From NCBI GenBank assembly GCA_002104905.1, contig MCFE01000255.1, positions 48,689-112,688 on the forward strand: a stretch of DNA of 64,000 bases, written 5' to 3'. Both the position numbers and the translations under genes were made by a program. Positions 9,649 to 21,886 of the stretch are shown in pieces (within the stretch, counting starts at the first letter, position 1; every line of letters begins with the position of its first letter). Under the pieces are notes generated by a model. It was not told the origin of the DNA, searched no databases, and saw only the letters and a list, made by a program, of their open reading frames with translations. This DNA comes from Basidiobolus meristosporus CBS 931.73 (taxonomy: Eukaryota; Basidiobolomycota; Basidiobolomycetes; Basidiobolales; Basidiobolaceae).

Positions 9649-10600
9649 TGGGTAGAGCATTGTAAAGCTTGTATACTTTGCTCCAGGTGGGAAAAGCAAT
9701 GGAATACTTAGGCTTAGTGTTGTGCATCAACATTTAAAACTTAGCCAATTTTACTCCATTAGAAAATCTAGTACCCTAACCAATTTTCCCTAACCCAAAC
9801 ATAACTAATCCTAGTTATGGTTTATTTTATCACTTCTCAGAGTCTATTTTTAGCTGTCACACCTGATCAATTTTCATGAGTTCATTACATCCTCAACTGA
9901 TCAGCTAAGCCTTTCCAAGTGATTAGCCATCTGAGATCCATCCAACCACTTAGCAGTTGCCAAGACATCAGCTGATTGATGATGCAATTTTCATTTATCT
10001 TATATGCCTATCAACATCCAAACTGATTTCAATTAGTCCAGTTTCTTGGCACTCTCTAATTCAACTTGATCAGAAAAGTATAAATAAAGCTTATTGAACC
10101 TTTTGGTTTAGTGTGCATCTCAACAAAATTAAGAATTCAGCAATTCCATTCTAGTTTCCACCCTAGTCTAGCATATCTAAGCACTCCTAAGTACACCAAG
10201 CCTATCATGCATAGCAAACCAATTCTGTTGCCTTTATAGCCAAATCCAGCTATATATAACACCAATACTGGGCCAGAATCTCTCTGCTAATATTTCCGCC
10301 ACTCTCTGACAATCCTGAGATTCTGCACTTTATTGTCCCTTTGATTCAGTTAAACCATTCAAGAGCTTTATTACACCATTCTCTTGGATACAACACTTAG
10401 TTAATAAGAGTATTTGGTCAAGTGGTAGTGCTGCAGACCTTATATTAACACCTATGCTGTACAAAGTATCTCTGGCAATCCACAAGAAGGCCACCACAAA
10501 ATCCAGGTTCTATGGCAATACAGAGCTGATGTATCTAAGAAGCCAATGCAATGCTGTTGAAGGAAAGCACACCTTAAATATTCAATAAATCAGTTCATGT
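9649..10600. other. AT-rich, CpG-poor repeat remnant, unassigned
   Basis: No open frame above about 60 codons. The sequence has TATA-type boxes (tataaataaagc near 10079, tatatataac near 10250) and the CpG-poor composition of the neighbouring LTR elements. A degraded LTR of another family is likely but not demonstrable. A tRNA A-box-like string (ttggtcaagtggtagtg, about 10412-10430) lacks a matching B box. Confidence 0.35.
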
Positions 10601-10948
10601 TGTTGTAAAAATTTGTAATTTCACCTCAATATTCACATCACTTAGTCACTTGGATCATTACCTACAAATCTTAGAGAATACTGACCAAATTCCTTGTTGG
10701 GATTTACTTGGAATATTTTCACCAGACTATCAGGTACCCAGAACATGAAAATTCTCAAAGCTGTCCAAACAGCCCCAAACTTTGCACACATGCTCTTGGG
10801 ACCTTCCTAAACTTTTTATACATATTTGCTCTGCTAAGACCATGTAAAAGTATAATTTCTACTTTTACATTCAATCAATCATTAAGTGAAACCACATGAT
10901 CTACTTGTTCTCCCCATCACTTCTAATATCTCCAAGACTGCTACTGCA
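10601..10948 (+). repeat. Copia-1 5' LTR
   Basis: 348 bp starting TGTTGTAAAAATTTG; ends ...gactgctactgca (family consensus gactcttacaaca). Contains the family TATA-like aagtataa and aatcaatcattaagtg region. Confidence 0.85.
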
Positions 10949-10961
10949 GGTTATGAGCCCC
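10949..10961 (+). promoter_or_regulatory. Copia-1 primer binding site (initiator tRNA-Met anticodon arm)
   Basis: GGTTATGAGCCCC immediately follows the 5' LTR. Its complement contains GGGCTCATAACC, the anticodon stem-loop of eukaryotic initiator tRNA-Met. This implies half-tRNA priming as described for copia and Ty5. Confidence 0.7.
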
Positions 10962-13900
10962 AAGTTGCCATTCTCTGCAATGCTTACTACTGCTATTACT
11001 GGAATTTCCCCTCTGCTGAAAAGTTGGATGGATCTAACTACCCAGTGTGGCTGGTGAAGATGAAGATGCTGCTGCAAGAAAGAGGCCTTTAGGATGTTGT
11101 CATAGGAGAAGAATGCCCTTGTAAAAATGTGGGAGAGGAAGCCTTAGAGTACCAGAAGAAAGTACAATGAGCCTTTAACTGCATTTGCTTGAATGTCAAA
11201 GACAAATTACAAATTCAATGCTCAAGAGTAAATACCACATAGAATGCCTGGAAGGCATTAAAAGACACATAATAGTCATGTGCAGCTGCTAAGAAAATGT
11301 GTATTTGCCAAAGATTCCTTATTACAAAGATGCTGCCAGGAGAAGAAATGAAAAATATAATAAACAGAATTACCCTGCTGGTGGGTGAGATGGAATCTGT
11401 AGGTGTACCAACTACTGATGAGGATGTTACAGTTACCATCCTGAATTGCCTGACAGATATGTTTCAGGGCCTTGTATCAGCCCTAGAGCTCAGAACTGAA
11501 GATTGACTTTAAAATACGTATATGGAAGGCTCCTGGATGAGAATTAAGATAATCATGCACCAAAAAGAAGGAATAAGAAAAAGCTTTAATAAGCAGTGAT
11601 AACCAACAAAGGAGATACTCAAGACCCTTTGAAGGCAACAGCAATCTGCTTTGCAATTGCTGCAAAAGGAAAGGACGCACATTACGTTGTAAGAGTCTTG
11701 GAGATATTGGATGTGATTGGGAGAACAAGTAGATTATGTGGTTTTCACTTAATGATTTATTGAATGTAAAAGTAGTATTTATACTTTTACCTGGTCTTGG
11801 CATTACAAACACCTAGAATAGGTCAAGGAAGGTCCCAAGAACATGTATGCAAAGTTTGGGGTTGTTTGGACAACTTTGAGAATCTTCATGTTCTGGGTAC
11901 CTGGTATTTTGGTGAAAATATTCTAAGTAAATCCCAACAAGGAATTTGGTCAGTATTCTCTAGAATTTGAAGGTGATGATCTAAGTGACTAAGTTAGGTG
12001 AATATTTAGGTGGAAATACAAATTTTTACGACACATTAGACTGGTGCTTCAAATAGAGAGATAATCAGCAAAAGTAGCCAGAATATGGAAATGCTGCAAC
12101 AACTGAAGATAGACTATTCATATCTGCCCTAACTATGACCACAGACAAGGATTCTCAGATGTGGTACATTGGCTCTGGAGCATCTCAACACCTTACACAC
12201 CAGAAAGAACATTCTACTCAATATCAAGAAGTTCCAATTAAGAAGGTTTTCATGGGTGACAATAGAACACTTGATGCAGTGGGAGAAAGAACTATCCAAG
12301 TAAGCCTTAGAAGCATTGATGGAAGCCATACACTTTCCTTCAAAGAAGTACTCTATGTACCAGAAATGGCTAAGAGCCTACTATCTGTAACCAAGGTCAC
12401 TTCTGAAGGACTCAGTCTCAGCTTTGACAATTCTGGATGCAGGGTTGCTGGTCAAAATGGTGTCCATATTGCTTTAGGTATCAGAGATCAGAATCTATAC
12501 AAGTTGATATATATTCCATTGTATCTGGAAGCCAATATAAGTAACTTAAATGAAGAAACACCAATGCTTTGGCACAGGAGATTTGGATGCATTAATTTTG
12601 ATTATTTGTGCAAAATGATCCAAGATCAGCTAATATCCAGAATGAAAATTGATCCCCCAGCTAATGTGAAGCACTGTAAAGCCTACATATTTGGGAAAAA
12701 AGCCAGACAACTGTTCAGGAGCTCTGGATTAATCAAAGCTAAAAAAATTAGATCTCAGATTTGTGTGGACCTATGTAAAATATACCCTTAGGTGGGATGA
12801 AGTATTTAATCACTTTTATTGACAATTATACAAGAAACATGTGGGTCTACTTCATGGAGAGAAAGGAAGCAGCTATGTCTAAGCTCAGGGAGCTTAAAGC
12901 CATGGTGGAGGGAGAAACCAGTGAGAAAATCAAGAAAATATGCTCCAACAATTGTAGAAAATATACCTCAAAACTCTTCATCCACATCTGCAAAACCTGT
13001 GGGATAAAGTAAGAGACTACTGTACCACACTCCCCACAGCAAAATGGAGTAGCAGAACATGCAAACAGATCAATAATTGATATGGGAAGATCCATGATCC
13101 ATTATCAAAAACTATCCTCTCATTTTTGGGCAGAATATTTGCCATAGCTGTATACCTTATATATGAGTTATAACAGAATAATTTGTGATTCTACTCCACT
13201 TGAGTCATGATATGGATACAGACAAAGTGCAGCATCTTAGAATATTTGAGTAAACAGCATATGCCAAGAAACTACCTGAAAATCAGTTACAACATGAGCT
13301 AAAAAGTGTAAAATTGATATTTTTGGGCTACTGCAATGAGAGTAGCAAATACAGACTCTACAACACTAAAGCAAAGAAGCTGATTAAGTCCAGGGATGTG
13401 CTGTCTGATGAAAATTCAGATTTTCCACAAAAAATGACATCAGATGATGACAAAAATGTGATCTTAAGTCCACCAATTATCAGGATTGAATCTGAATAAA
13501 ACAATGAAATCTTTCTCACTCCAGAGTACTCTAAAGCTGTGGTTCAGCCTGAATTAGTGCCCAAGAATATCCCAGAAGTGATCAATCCAGTATCAAATGC
13601 CAGGAGATCCAACAAGTCAAGAAATAGCCCAAATTACTATATCAATGAGTGTACAAACTTAGCCAATGACTATTCAGTCAATATTGATGAGCCCAGACTG
13701 TAAAAGAGACCCTAATTAGCCCACAGACAAAGTTTGGGAGATCTGCAATGACTGAGGAATATCAGGCCCTGATGGAAAATCAAACTTGAGACTAAGTCAA
13801 ATTACCAATTGACCAAAAATCAATTGGATGGAGGTGGGTCCTTAAGACAAAATACAAGGCTGATGGTACAACTGAAAGATACAAAGCAAGACTTGTAGAC

Positions 13901-15205
13901 AATGGATAACCTCAAGCCACAGGACTTGACTATACTGCAACCTTTGCACTGGTAACCAAGTTTAATTCCACCAGATTAATATTGGCTATTGCAGCCAATC
14001 ATAGGTTGTTTATTCATCAAATGGATGCAAAATCTGCATTTTTTAATAGGGAACTTGCTGAAGACATGTATATGAACCAGCCTGATGGGTTTGCTGACTA
14101 AGATAACACCTATCTGGTCTGCAAGCTTTAAAAATCTCTATATGGACTCAAACAATCACCAAGAGCATGGAGTTGTAAGAAAATTCTTATTTGGAATCTT
14201 TGAGTTACTAGAGGAGTAATCCTGACTATAGTATAAAGTATTAGTTGGATGGAGGAAGTCCAGTTATATTTGTTCTCTATGTGGATGATGATACAATAAC
14301 TGCCAATAACATTGAAACATTGGAAGTGACTAAATCCAGCCTATCTAAGGAGTTCAAGATGTCCAATCTAGAAGAATTAAATTATTACTTAGAGTGATAA
14401 CCTGAGTACTTCTGTCTATGGAGGGCTTTATCCCTAAGCCAATCCAAATATATTCAAGATATACAAAGAAGTACAAAATGACCAATTCTAAACTGACAGC
14501 TACCCCTATAGAGACAAACCTTAACTTGGTCAATACTCAACCAAATCAAGTGAGCTTGGTGCCATCTGAAAGCCCTAACTTTCTTTATCAATTGATAGTT
14601 GTCAGCTTGATGAGTATTGTGCTTGAAACACATCCAGATATCTCATATTCAGTGGAAGTAGTCAGTTAGCATAAGCAGAACTATGGATATGACTATATTG
14701 CAGCAGTTGAGCAGATTACCTAAAAGGAATTGCTAATATCTGCTTAAGGCACACCTAAAAAGAATTACAACAAGGTTCTATTGGATACTCTGATGCTGAT
14801 TGGGGAAGAAATTTGGAAGACAGAAGATCCACCACAGGATACACCTTGATTTACTGCAAAGGGTCATTTCATGTAATTCAAGAAAGCAACCAACCATAGT
14901 ACTCTCTACAACAGAGGCAGTGTATATGGCAGCCTGTGAAATCACAAAAGAAGCAATGTGGATAAGAAAGCTTTTACAGATTTAGGCCTATGTCAAAAAA
15001 CGCCTATTACTTTATTTCAAGATAATCAAGGATGTGTATAATTATGTATATATCCAACTTTTGATGCTAGAACTAAGCACATAGATATTAGACATCATTT
15101 CATATGTGAAGCTATAGAGAATAACTTACTTAGCTCAGTTTGCTGTCCTACAGGTGAAATGATTGCAGATACCTTAGGTAAAAATTGGGACTAGTTAGCA
15201 TGGAA
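10962..15205 (+). pseudogene. Copia-1 gag-pol, many stops and frameshifts
   Basis: Recognisable by alignment to copia-2 and copia-5. gag: AEKLDGSNYPVW near 11017-11050. Protease/integrase frame 12135-12791: WYIGSGASQHLTH has GSG in place of the usual DSG, then LWHRRFGCINFDYL and CKAYIFGKKARQ replace the His and Cys zinc ligands in part. Integrase, reverse transcriptase (VDDD remnant near 14281) and RNase H (YSDADWGRNLEDRRSTTG near 14780-14835; KHIDIRHHF near 15077) persist in several frames with stops. The protease catalytic Asp is lost and the reverse transcriptase is broken, so the element is inactive. A reverse-orientation LTR interrupts it at 11685-12033. Confidence 0.85.
11685..12033 (-). 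mobile_element. Solo copia-A LTR nested in copia-1
   Basis: 349 bp in reverse orientation, cgttgtaagagtcttgg ... tttttacgaca, flanked by a perfect 5-bp duplication CATTA (11680-11684 and 12034-12038). Without it and one CATTA, the copia-1 zinc-knuckle region reads through as in copia-5 (cacatcagaccggtg). It is probably the product of LTR-LTR recombination. Confidence 0.9.
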
Positions 15206-15222
15206 ATTGAGTTGAGTGGGAG

Positions 15223-15569
15223 CATGGTAAAATTTGTATTTCCACCTAAATATTCACATAATTCAGTCACTTAGATCATCACCTACAGATCTTAGAGAAT
15301 ACTGACCAAATTCCTGAATGGGATTTACTTAGAATATTCTCATCAATATATCAGATACCCAGAACATGAAAATTCTTGAAGTTGTCCAAGCAGCCCCTAG
15401 CTCTGCATATATGTTCTTGGGACTGTCTTAAGACCATTTGCCATGGTTTTATGCCAAGACCATGTAAGAGTGTGAATACTACTTTCACATTGAATAAATC
15501 ATTATGAGGAAGCCGCATAATCTAATTGTTCTCCAAATCACCTACAATACCTCAAAGACTCTTACCACA
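15223..15569 (+). repeat. Copia-1 3' LTR
   Basis: 347 bp starting catggtaaaatttgtatttcc and ending cttaccaca, preceded by the family polypurine tract gagttgagtgggag. It is more diverged than the 5' LTR. Confidence 0.82.
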
Positions 15570-16050
15570 AGGCAATCATAGTGCTGGCAGCATGGAATTA
15601 GTGATCCTCTTGACAATCTTATGACAGGATTGTGACAGTGTTTGGCTGATTTCACTGCTGAATAGGTTAATAAACTTAACAAGGTTTTAGCAGTCCTTAT
15701 GCAGGATTTGTATTAATTTCTCACAGCCTTATTGTGGTCCTTATATACTTAAGCAGAACCAGCCAGCCAATATAAGCTAATGCCATATATGGAAAAAAAC
15801 TTGACAGTGTTTTGACAGCCTTCATACTAACAGAAGTTAGCATTATTATGGCAGCACTGCAGGCTGCAGCTAGTTCTGTATAAAGCTGCTATACTAATTT
15901 ACCTGATGGTATTTCCTTTTTTTACCTCCCCTTATATCATCCATATATTCCAATGTATAATCATCCTGCTGTATTTGCTTATCCACTACCACCATAGGTA
16001 TTCTAAATATAGTCCAAATCAAATAAAACTATGGCCACCTACTTACTTAT

Positions 16051-16076
16051 CTCAGCATACACACACACACACACAC
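16051..16076. repeat. CA microsatellite
   Basis: A short (CA)n run inside C1. The related position in C3 has a shorter gtgtgtgtgtt run (complement), so this looks like a local expansion in an inherited seed. Confidence 0.6.
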
Positions 16077-16779
16077 CTGTCAGCACTGACACACTTCTAT
16101 CACCTCAACTTTACAGCTTTTCAGTGTCATACTCACAAAGTTGCCATATACCTTGTATTGCTGGTAGCATATACTTCTGGCAAACAAATGTATATTTGCT
16201 GTCACTTTTTCCATGAGTACCACCTGAATAACTACAAGATACTACTCTGTACTTAAGCAATATATTCCTGTTCACTGCTGGGCTCTAGTCACTTTATAGG
16301 TAGGCACTGCTCCTTGCTTATATGAGCTCCATATTGAGTGGTATAGAAATTGTGTTGTCCAGCCTACCTTTTGGTACTTAACTCATTACCCATGCATTAG
16401 GGCTGTTTGACTACTTAAAGCCAAAGGCATAGGTGTTTACATATGCACATCTGCCCTCACATTTTTCTACTTTTCCTGGAAATATTTGCAAAGTAACTTT
16501 TGGTACATGACCAATATATTCCTTCTCCCTGCTGGAATTTAGTCCCCCATATAGGTGCCCACTGGTTCTTATTTGCATGGATTCTGTATTGAATGATGTA
16601 GAAATTAGCTTGTAACCACAAAAACCTGGTATACTTTGGTAAAGTTGTTCTAATTAAAATAAGTTGCTTGTAGTGTCCAACCCAACCTTGCACTACTTAG
16701 CAAATTACTCATGATTTAGGGCTGCTTAGCTTCTTGATGCCAATTGCATGGGTGTCACTATGGGCACATTGGTCCCAGG

Positions 16780-17979
16780 AATTTTCAAACTCATCTTAGA
16801 TGTCCTTCATGTGACAACCTACTATATCCATGACAAGCTTGATGGTATTGTTCTTGATAAGGTTGGAATATAGTAGTACTTGTAGCTTGACTTGTCTTCC
16901 TATCTCCACACACATCTGCTCCATAGGAAGCTCCCAAAAGGTGAAGCAAGGTCCAATATTCCACACACACAAAGCAAGATGGCTTTAAAAGTGGATGCAA
17001 TAGTGACAGAGATCTATGCATTCACCCAAGGCAAAGGTATATTCATACTTACCTTCAAAATAGCCCTTGCTTCTTAGCTGTTTGTAATGTTTGCCATCAC
17101 TGTATCAGAGATGCTTGCACTTGACAGTTACTGATTACAATACTTCATAGCTTCTCAATATTTGTTGGACTGCATAAGCTTCCTTAGATGGGATGTTACT
17201 GGAATATATCCAGAGTGTGAGCAATGTTTTCCTCCAATGGTAGTAGATACCAGATAATTTGAACACATTATAAAAGTGCCATTTTCTGATGTGAATGCTG
17301 TGCAACTTTTAACACATGTGGGTATCAGGATGGTTTTGGGTCATATGTTGCCAGCTGCATGATAATTTTCCATTTGTAACATGTGCACATTAAGTTGCAT
17401 CTTGGAATGATTTTGGCAAGAAGTAGGAGTAAATCCTTTATGCCTCACAACTGCTATTAGTAGGAACACACCACATCTCTAGCCATTACATCACATCATT
17501 CACCAGTAGATGGATTACTTGGCTCACTTGGATCCATAAAGTATCCTTGTTATTATTTATACAGGTGCTATGTCATTGCATATTGGAATCTTGTTGGGCT
17601 CATGTAGGGTACTGTAGTTAGAGTAGATAGGCTCACAATCCATCATTGAGCCTTCTTCTTCAGAACTATTACTCTGTGTGCCATATTCAGAAGGCTGAGG
17701 TGAGTATAAAGGTGCCACAAGCTCACCTGACTCAGTTTGTGTAAGGTGATAAGTATGGCTAGGTGCCATTATAGAAGTATCAAGTGGCTGGCAAGATATT
17801 GTTGGTACAGTAGTGACTAATGAATGATCAAATATGACTTATGTGGCAAAATACTGGCTGTGATCCTAGTAATACTTTCTATACTGTGTGTGTGCTTCAT
17901 GGCTCAAAGGCTTGTTGCAATTACCACACAGACATTTTTCTCTTGTCTTATGGTGTTGAATCAAGGTAGTCTTTTCCAT
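16780..17979 (-). pseudogene. C1 Tnp2-type transposase, core deleted
   Basis: Starts at the ATG complementary to 17977-17979, with KTTLIQHHKTREKCLCGNC then a decayed Cys/His finger, followed by the acidic linker (PQPSEYGTQSNSSEEEGSM). After a recognisable NSCMA/CPNCQ-type region (about 17100-17300) the sequence jumps near 17020-17060 directly to the C-terminal part (VEYWTLLHLLGASYGADVCG). The central transposase domain present in C2 (ALALDGFSLNKF through GHNGQYCCQMC) is missing. It is therefore a non-autonomous deletion derivative. Confidence 0.65.
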
Positions 17980-19405
17980 GGTATAAGCAGTATGACACCC
18001 ACATTGTAAAGCTATTATATCACTTTTTGTCAATAGTCATGTGAGTTTAAGACAGTCTTGCATTTGAAACATTGCACCTACATGAATGAAAGCTTCAATG
18101 ATGACCTGTCATTGTAGGCATTATGAATAAACTTGTGGCACCACATATACATGCATATATTGAGCTGTTTCCCTTTTGTTTGACTCACTTACATATATAT
18201 GCTGCCAAAAAGTTGTTCTAATTATTAGACTTGTTCCATTGTACTGTGCCAGGGCATGTGGTGCAATCTGCGGTTGTAAAGAACAATCAGGCGCAATATT
18301 ATAGCTACCAGAAGGCAGGATTGTTCTTGGACAATTTTGCACTATGTGGGACAATCTTGCACACTATGGCACAATCCGACACAATGATGTTGGCACGGAT
18401 GATTGTGCCAATTTGTAACATTTGCATCACGTGCGCAATTGGATACCGCTATTATGGCAGGTAAAATTGGGTATTTGGGTTTGTTTCTTTAATGTAAATG
18501 GAAATAAATGTGTATCACACTATAAACTACACTGATACTTACCATTTTGGTTACCATCACTCCAATTGGATGGTATCTCAGTGGTTAATTGGCCCAAAAG
18601 TATCCTGAAGCTGGCAGCCCCCAATTGGCTCATTGACTACTAAACAAGCTACCTGATTTGCCATCAAATATCCCATTTTGCCATTGAGCAAGTAAATCCC
18701 TGATCCTAGTGATTGGACAAGGTGTTGTAGCTAGCATGCAAGCTATCAGATAGGTGCAAAACAGATCCAATAGCTGCACTGGTATTACAGATGATGTATA
18801 TATATGCAGGGTGTTTATTTGAAGGGGTTCTGTCTCAAATGTGAGATGACCTTGATATTACTTTATCAAAATTTGATGATCACTGATTTGCAATGGCTTG
18901 ATTTGGATTGCAAAAAAAAAGGGTTGTTGGGATCATTACAAATAATAGCAATTCAAAGCAATTGCATCATCTTCTCCTGTGTTTTTTTCTCACAGGGATT
19001 ACTACTGAAGCATTTGGTAGTGACTCACTTTGCACACCTATACTACTTCCTGGCTGACTATCATCTGGGCTACTGTGTATTTGTAGTCAGTATTTTGCCT
19101 CCTAGTTGATGAGTGTGATGCTGCAGATTGGCCATGCCAAATTGCTCCAACTGAACCAACTGAACTGGCCTGGAGTGCCACACGCTGACGTGTTCTTTTA
19201 CTTGCCAAGGGCTCTGGTGGTTGAGGCACTTCATGTTGGTCATCATCAGTCATATATATATAAAGCAGCCTGTTTATAGTGCAGGATCAATCTGGCACTA
19301 TCTGGCACTATAATTTCTACCATCATGCCAATGGTAGGATTTAGTTACTGGTAATTTTACTCAATCTTACTTATGTTGCTCAGAGTAGTGCTTTCCTTGC
19401 TTTAT

Positions 19406-20290
19406 TTACTCCTCATAATGCTCCAGATACATTTCTCTCAGTTGATGTCTTCTTGTATGAATATACTGTCCATTGATAAGTATCTTAGCTATTTTACCTA
19501 TTCTGCTATTTTCTCCTATATATGACTTTCCTCTGTATTTACCTGCCAATATGCTGAATCTCTTCAGATATACAAATGTATGCTCTACCCTCACTCTGAA
19601 TTGACTAAATATCTTGTTGTAGAGCTTCTGCTTCCTGCTAAGCACACCATTCCTTGGCTTCCTATAAGCTGTAAGACATCCTAATATCTGACAATCCTCT
19701 CCTATATAAGCCAGGTCTGCCATACATTTCTCACCTCTACTGAATTATGGATGATTCTCTACCAAGAGGGCTTTGTAATGCCTACTTCCAGCAAATGGCC
19801 CACTAAACCAGATGATGTTACCCTCAATGTTGGACAGTGCTTGAAATGTCACACAGTGTGCCATGTACTTGCCAGAATAAAAGTGCCTCTGCCTTCTTGA
19901 AGGTCTGTTAGTCCTGACTGGGAAGGTATCCAAAATACTCCTTATATGGAACCTATTGCTGAACACTCTGAGATATGGAAGTCTATTGGAGCTTCTAAAC
20001 CTAGTACTCCAAGCTTGCTCATTCATACCCTCTGCAAGGTGGTTCTCCATTGCTGTCAGCAGGGAATGAAAGCTTCAAGGACTTTTGTTGCCATGGATGG
20101 TGGGATGAAACCTTGTTGGGCAATAGTTCTTTTAATAGAAGAGAAGCTTAACAAGGGATCTCCTTGAGTAGATTGGGGTAGATGGTCCACAGTACTTGGA
20201 ATAGATCTCCTCTAGTGTGTCAAAAGGAAATCCAGTGGTAGAGATGAAATTGATGAGAAAAGACCATTCAGATGAATAAGTCATATTAAA
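19406..20290 (-). pseudogene. Harbinger transposase (DDE_4 type), composite copy
   Basis: Same protein as the 48053-48979 copy but broken, with stops and a frame change near 19740. The pieces ILDTFPVRTNRPSRRQRH, HFYSGKYMAHCV, MADLAYIGEDCQ and RVEHTFVYLKRFS keep the D..D..E framework. It is inactive as it stands. Confidence 0.8.
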
Positions 20291-20642
20291 ATTGGTAAGG
20301 ATTGGGCTGAGATGAGTTGATTCAATTTGGTGGAATCAGCTTTATTTATCTGATTTTCCATGCATTATGATTAAATCTCCATCAATTTCCATGTATCCCA
20401 TGACTATGCTGCAAAAATCATCCTCAAACAATGACTGGGTATTTTTATTGATGTTTTACTCACAAGTCTATAATCAAATAGAAAATCTGCAATTGATGTG
20501 ATCTGATTTGTGTCAATGCAATCCAAGATGCATCATCCATAATGTATTGAAAATTCAACAATCACATTAGTTTTCATATATATTTCATATAAGACCAGGT
20601 TGATACCAATACACCAGTGTATAAGTATCCAAATCCATCACT

Positions 20643-21886
20643 ATGGTCCCTATACCAAGTTTCAACTCATCTTTAGTCCAACCCAGACAAAACCAATCCC
20701 CCAGATCACAAACATAGCCCAGACCAGAAAAGGCAACATTGGATACGTTGAGTTCTCACCAAATGATTTCAGTATTTTCCAGGTGCCTATGATGAGCCTT
20801 CATACAGATATTTGGGCACTACTCATTAATCTAGCAGTACTAGATACCTTGCAGAGTTGACAGCAATGGAAGAACCTGAGTAGAAAGCTGTGGCATGAGC
20901 TCTACATCAAGATGCCAGCCAATGTATGTAAGAAGATTTATAACAAGATAAGTATTGAAATCAAGAATGAGCTGAGAGTGAAGGGATTTGATGAGGAAGC
21001 TGCATGGGAACAATTATGTGCGCAATTTGCTCAGTAGAGGCTGGATGCGTCCATTTGTGCCTTGACTTTGGGGACCAAAGAGATTTTGAATGAGTTTTTG
21101 CCTCAAATGACTAATGTATTATGTGATATATTAGTAGAGCTAAGTGGCTTCCAAGAGCAATATACACCAGAATCATCCAGGCAACAGTTGCAAAGTATTA
21201 GACAGAGGGTAAGTGAATACCTTGAGGAATCAGAAGGTGAGCTTCAAGAGGTAGAATACAGACCATAAGCAACATTGTCTAGATTGTGCCAACACACCTT
21301 GCTGGATTCCTTACCATCCTTTGCAACTTCAGAGCACTGGCACTCATCAGTCCAAACTATGCCAACACCCTTCACAAGAGCACCCTGCATTGACTCAACA
21401 TGTATTGGGTCAATGCGCATGCTTCAGAGCAAAACCACCAGAACCAGCCAAACTACTCAAAAAGACACAAGTCCATTGGAGCGGGCCAAGTTGCGTTGAC
21501 AACTGGCATCACATTGAACTCAGCCAAGGGCCATGCCAGTGCATCAAGTTGTGTCTGCGTGTGCCATTAAACCTGACCATCAGCAAGCATCTTCTAGTGA
21601 ACTGACTGATGATGACCCACATGAAGTGCCTCCACCACCAGAGCCTCTGGCAAGTAAAAGAACACATCAGCATGTAGCACTGCAGGCCGGCTCAGTTGCA
21701 TCATCCAGAGCAATTCAGCGCGGCCAAGCTGCAGCATTGCACTCATCAACTAGGAGGCAAAATACTGACTTCAAATACACAAGTAGCCAAGATAATCAAC
21801 AAGAAAGTAGTTTAGGTGTGCAAAGTGAATCACTACCAAATGCTTCAGTAGTAATCACTGTGAGAAAAAAGCCTAGGAGAAGATGA
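20643..21886 (+). pseudogene. Harbinger second gene, composite copy
   Basis: Homologue of 49297-50544. Readable stretches: MSLHTDIWALLINLAVLDT, then TGA, then QQWKNLSRKLWHELYIKMP, then LGTKEILNEFLPQMTNVL, the Ser/Thr/Gln-rich middle, and the basic tail ITVRKKPRRR ending at 21886. Additional stops and frame changes are present, several explained by CpG to TpG/CpA changes relative to the other copy. The function is not recognised; Harbinger elements usually carry a second DNA-binding protein. Confidence 0.6.

Larger units (their letters stand above)
10601..15569 (+). mobile_element. Copia-1: Ty1/copia-A element with both LTRs, degenerate
   Basis: A complete but dead copia element: 5' LTR, primer site, gag-pol, 3' LTR, all on the plus strand. 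It is about 4.6 kb after subtracting a nested 349-bp solo LTR. Domain order (gag, protease, integrase, reverse transcriptase, RNase H) is that of Ty1/copia. Its LTRs differ markedly from each other, so the insertion is old. No clear target duplication is visible (catgt on the left, aggca on the right). On the right it directly abuts CACTA C1, whose end is missing. Confidence 0.88.
15570..18210 (-). mobile_element. CACTA-like element C1, transposase-side part (truncated)
   Basis: Homologous to the 23130-26500 side of C2: the internal block ending gacaatcttatgacagg, the ttacctgatggtatttcc block, then a minus-strand transposase and the tgactcacttacatatat leader shared with C2 and C3. The CCCTATG terminus is missing where it meets copia-1 at 15569. 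The element continues at 30615 after a large nested insertion. Confidence 0.75.

Noticed and set aside
9720-9800. ccctaacc-like strings considered as telomeric repeats
   Set aside because: Only two or three scattered, imperfect matches without a tandem array.
10405-10450. tRNA A-box-like ttggtcaagtggtagtg, suggesting a tRNA or tRNA-derived SINE
   Set aside because: No B box at the right distance and no cloverleaf; lies in an unassigned LTR-like remnant.
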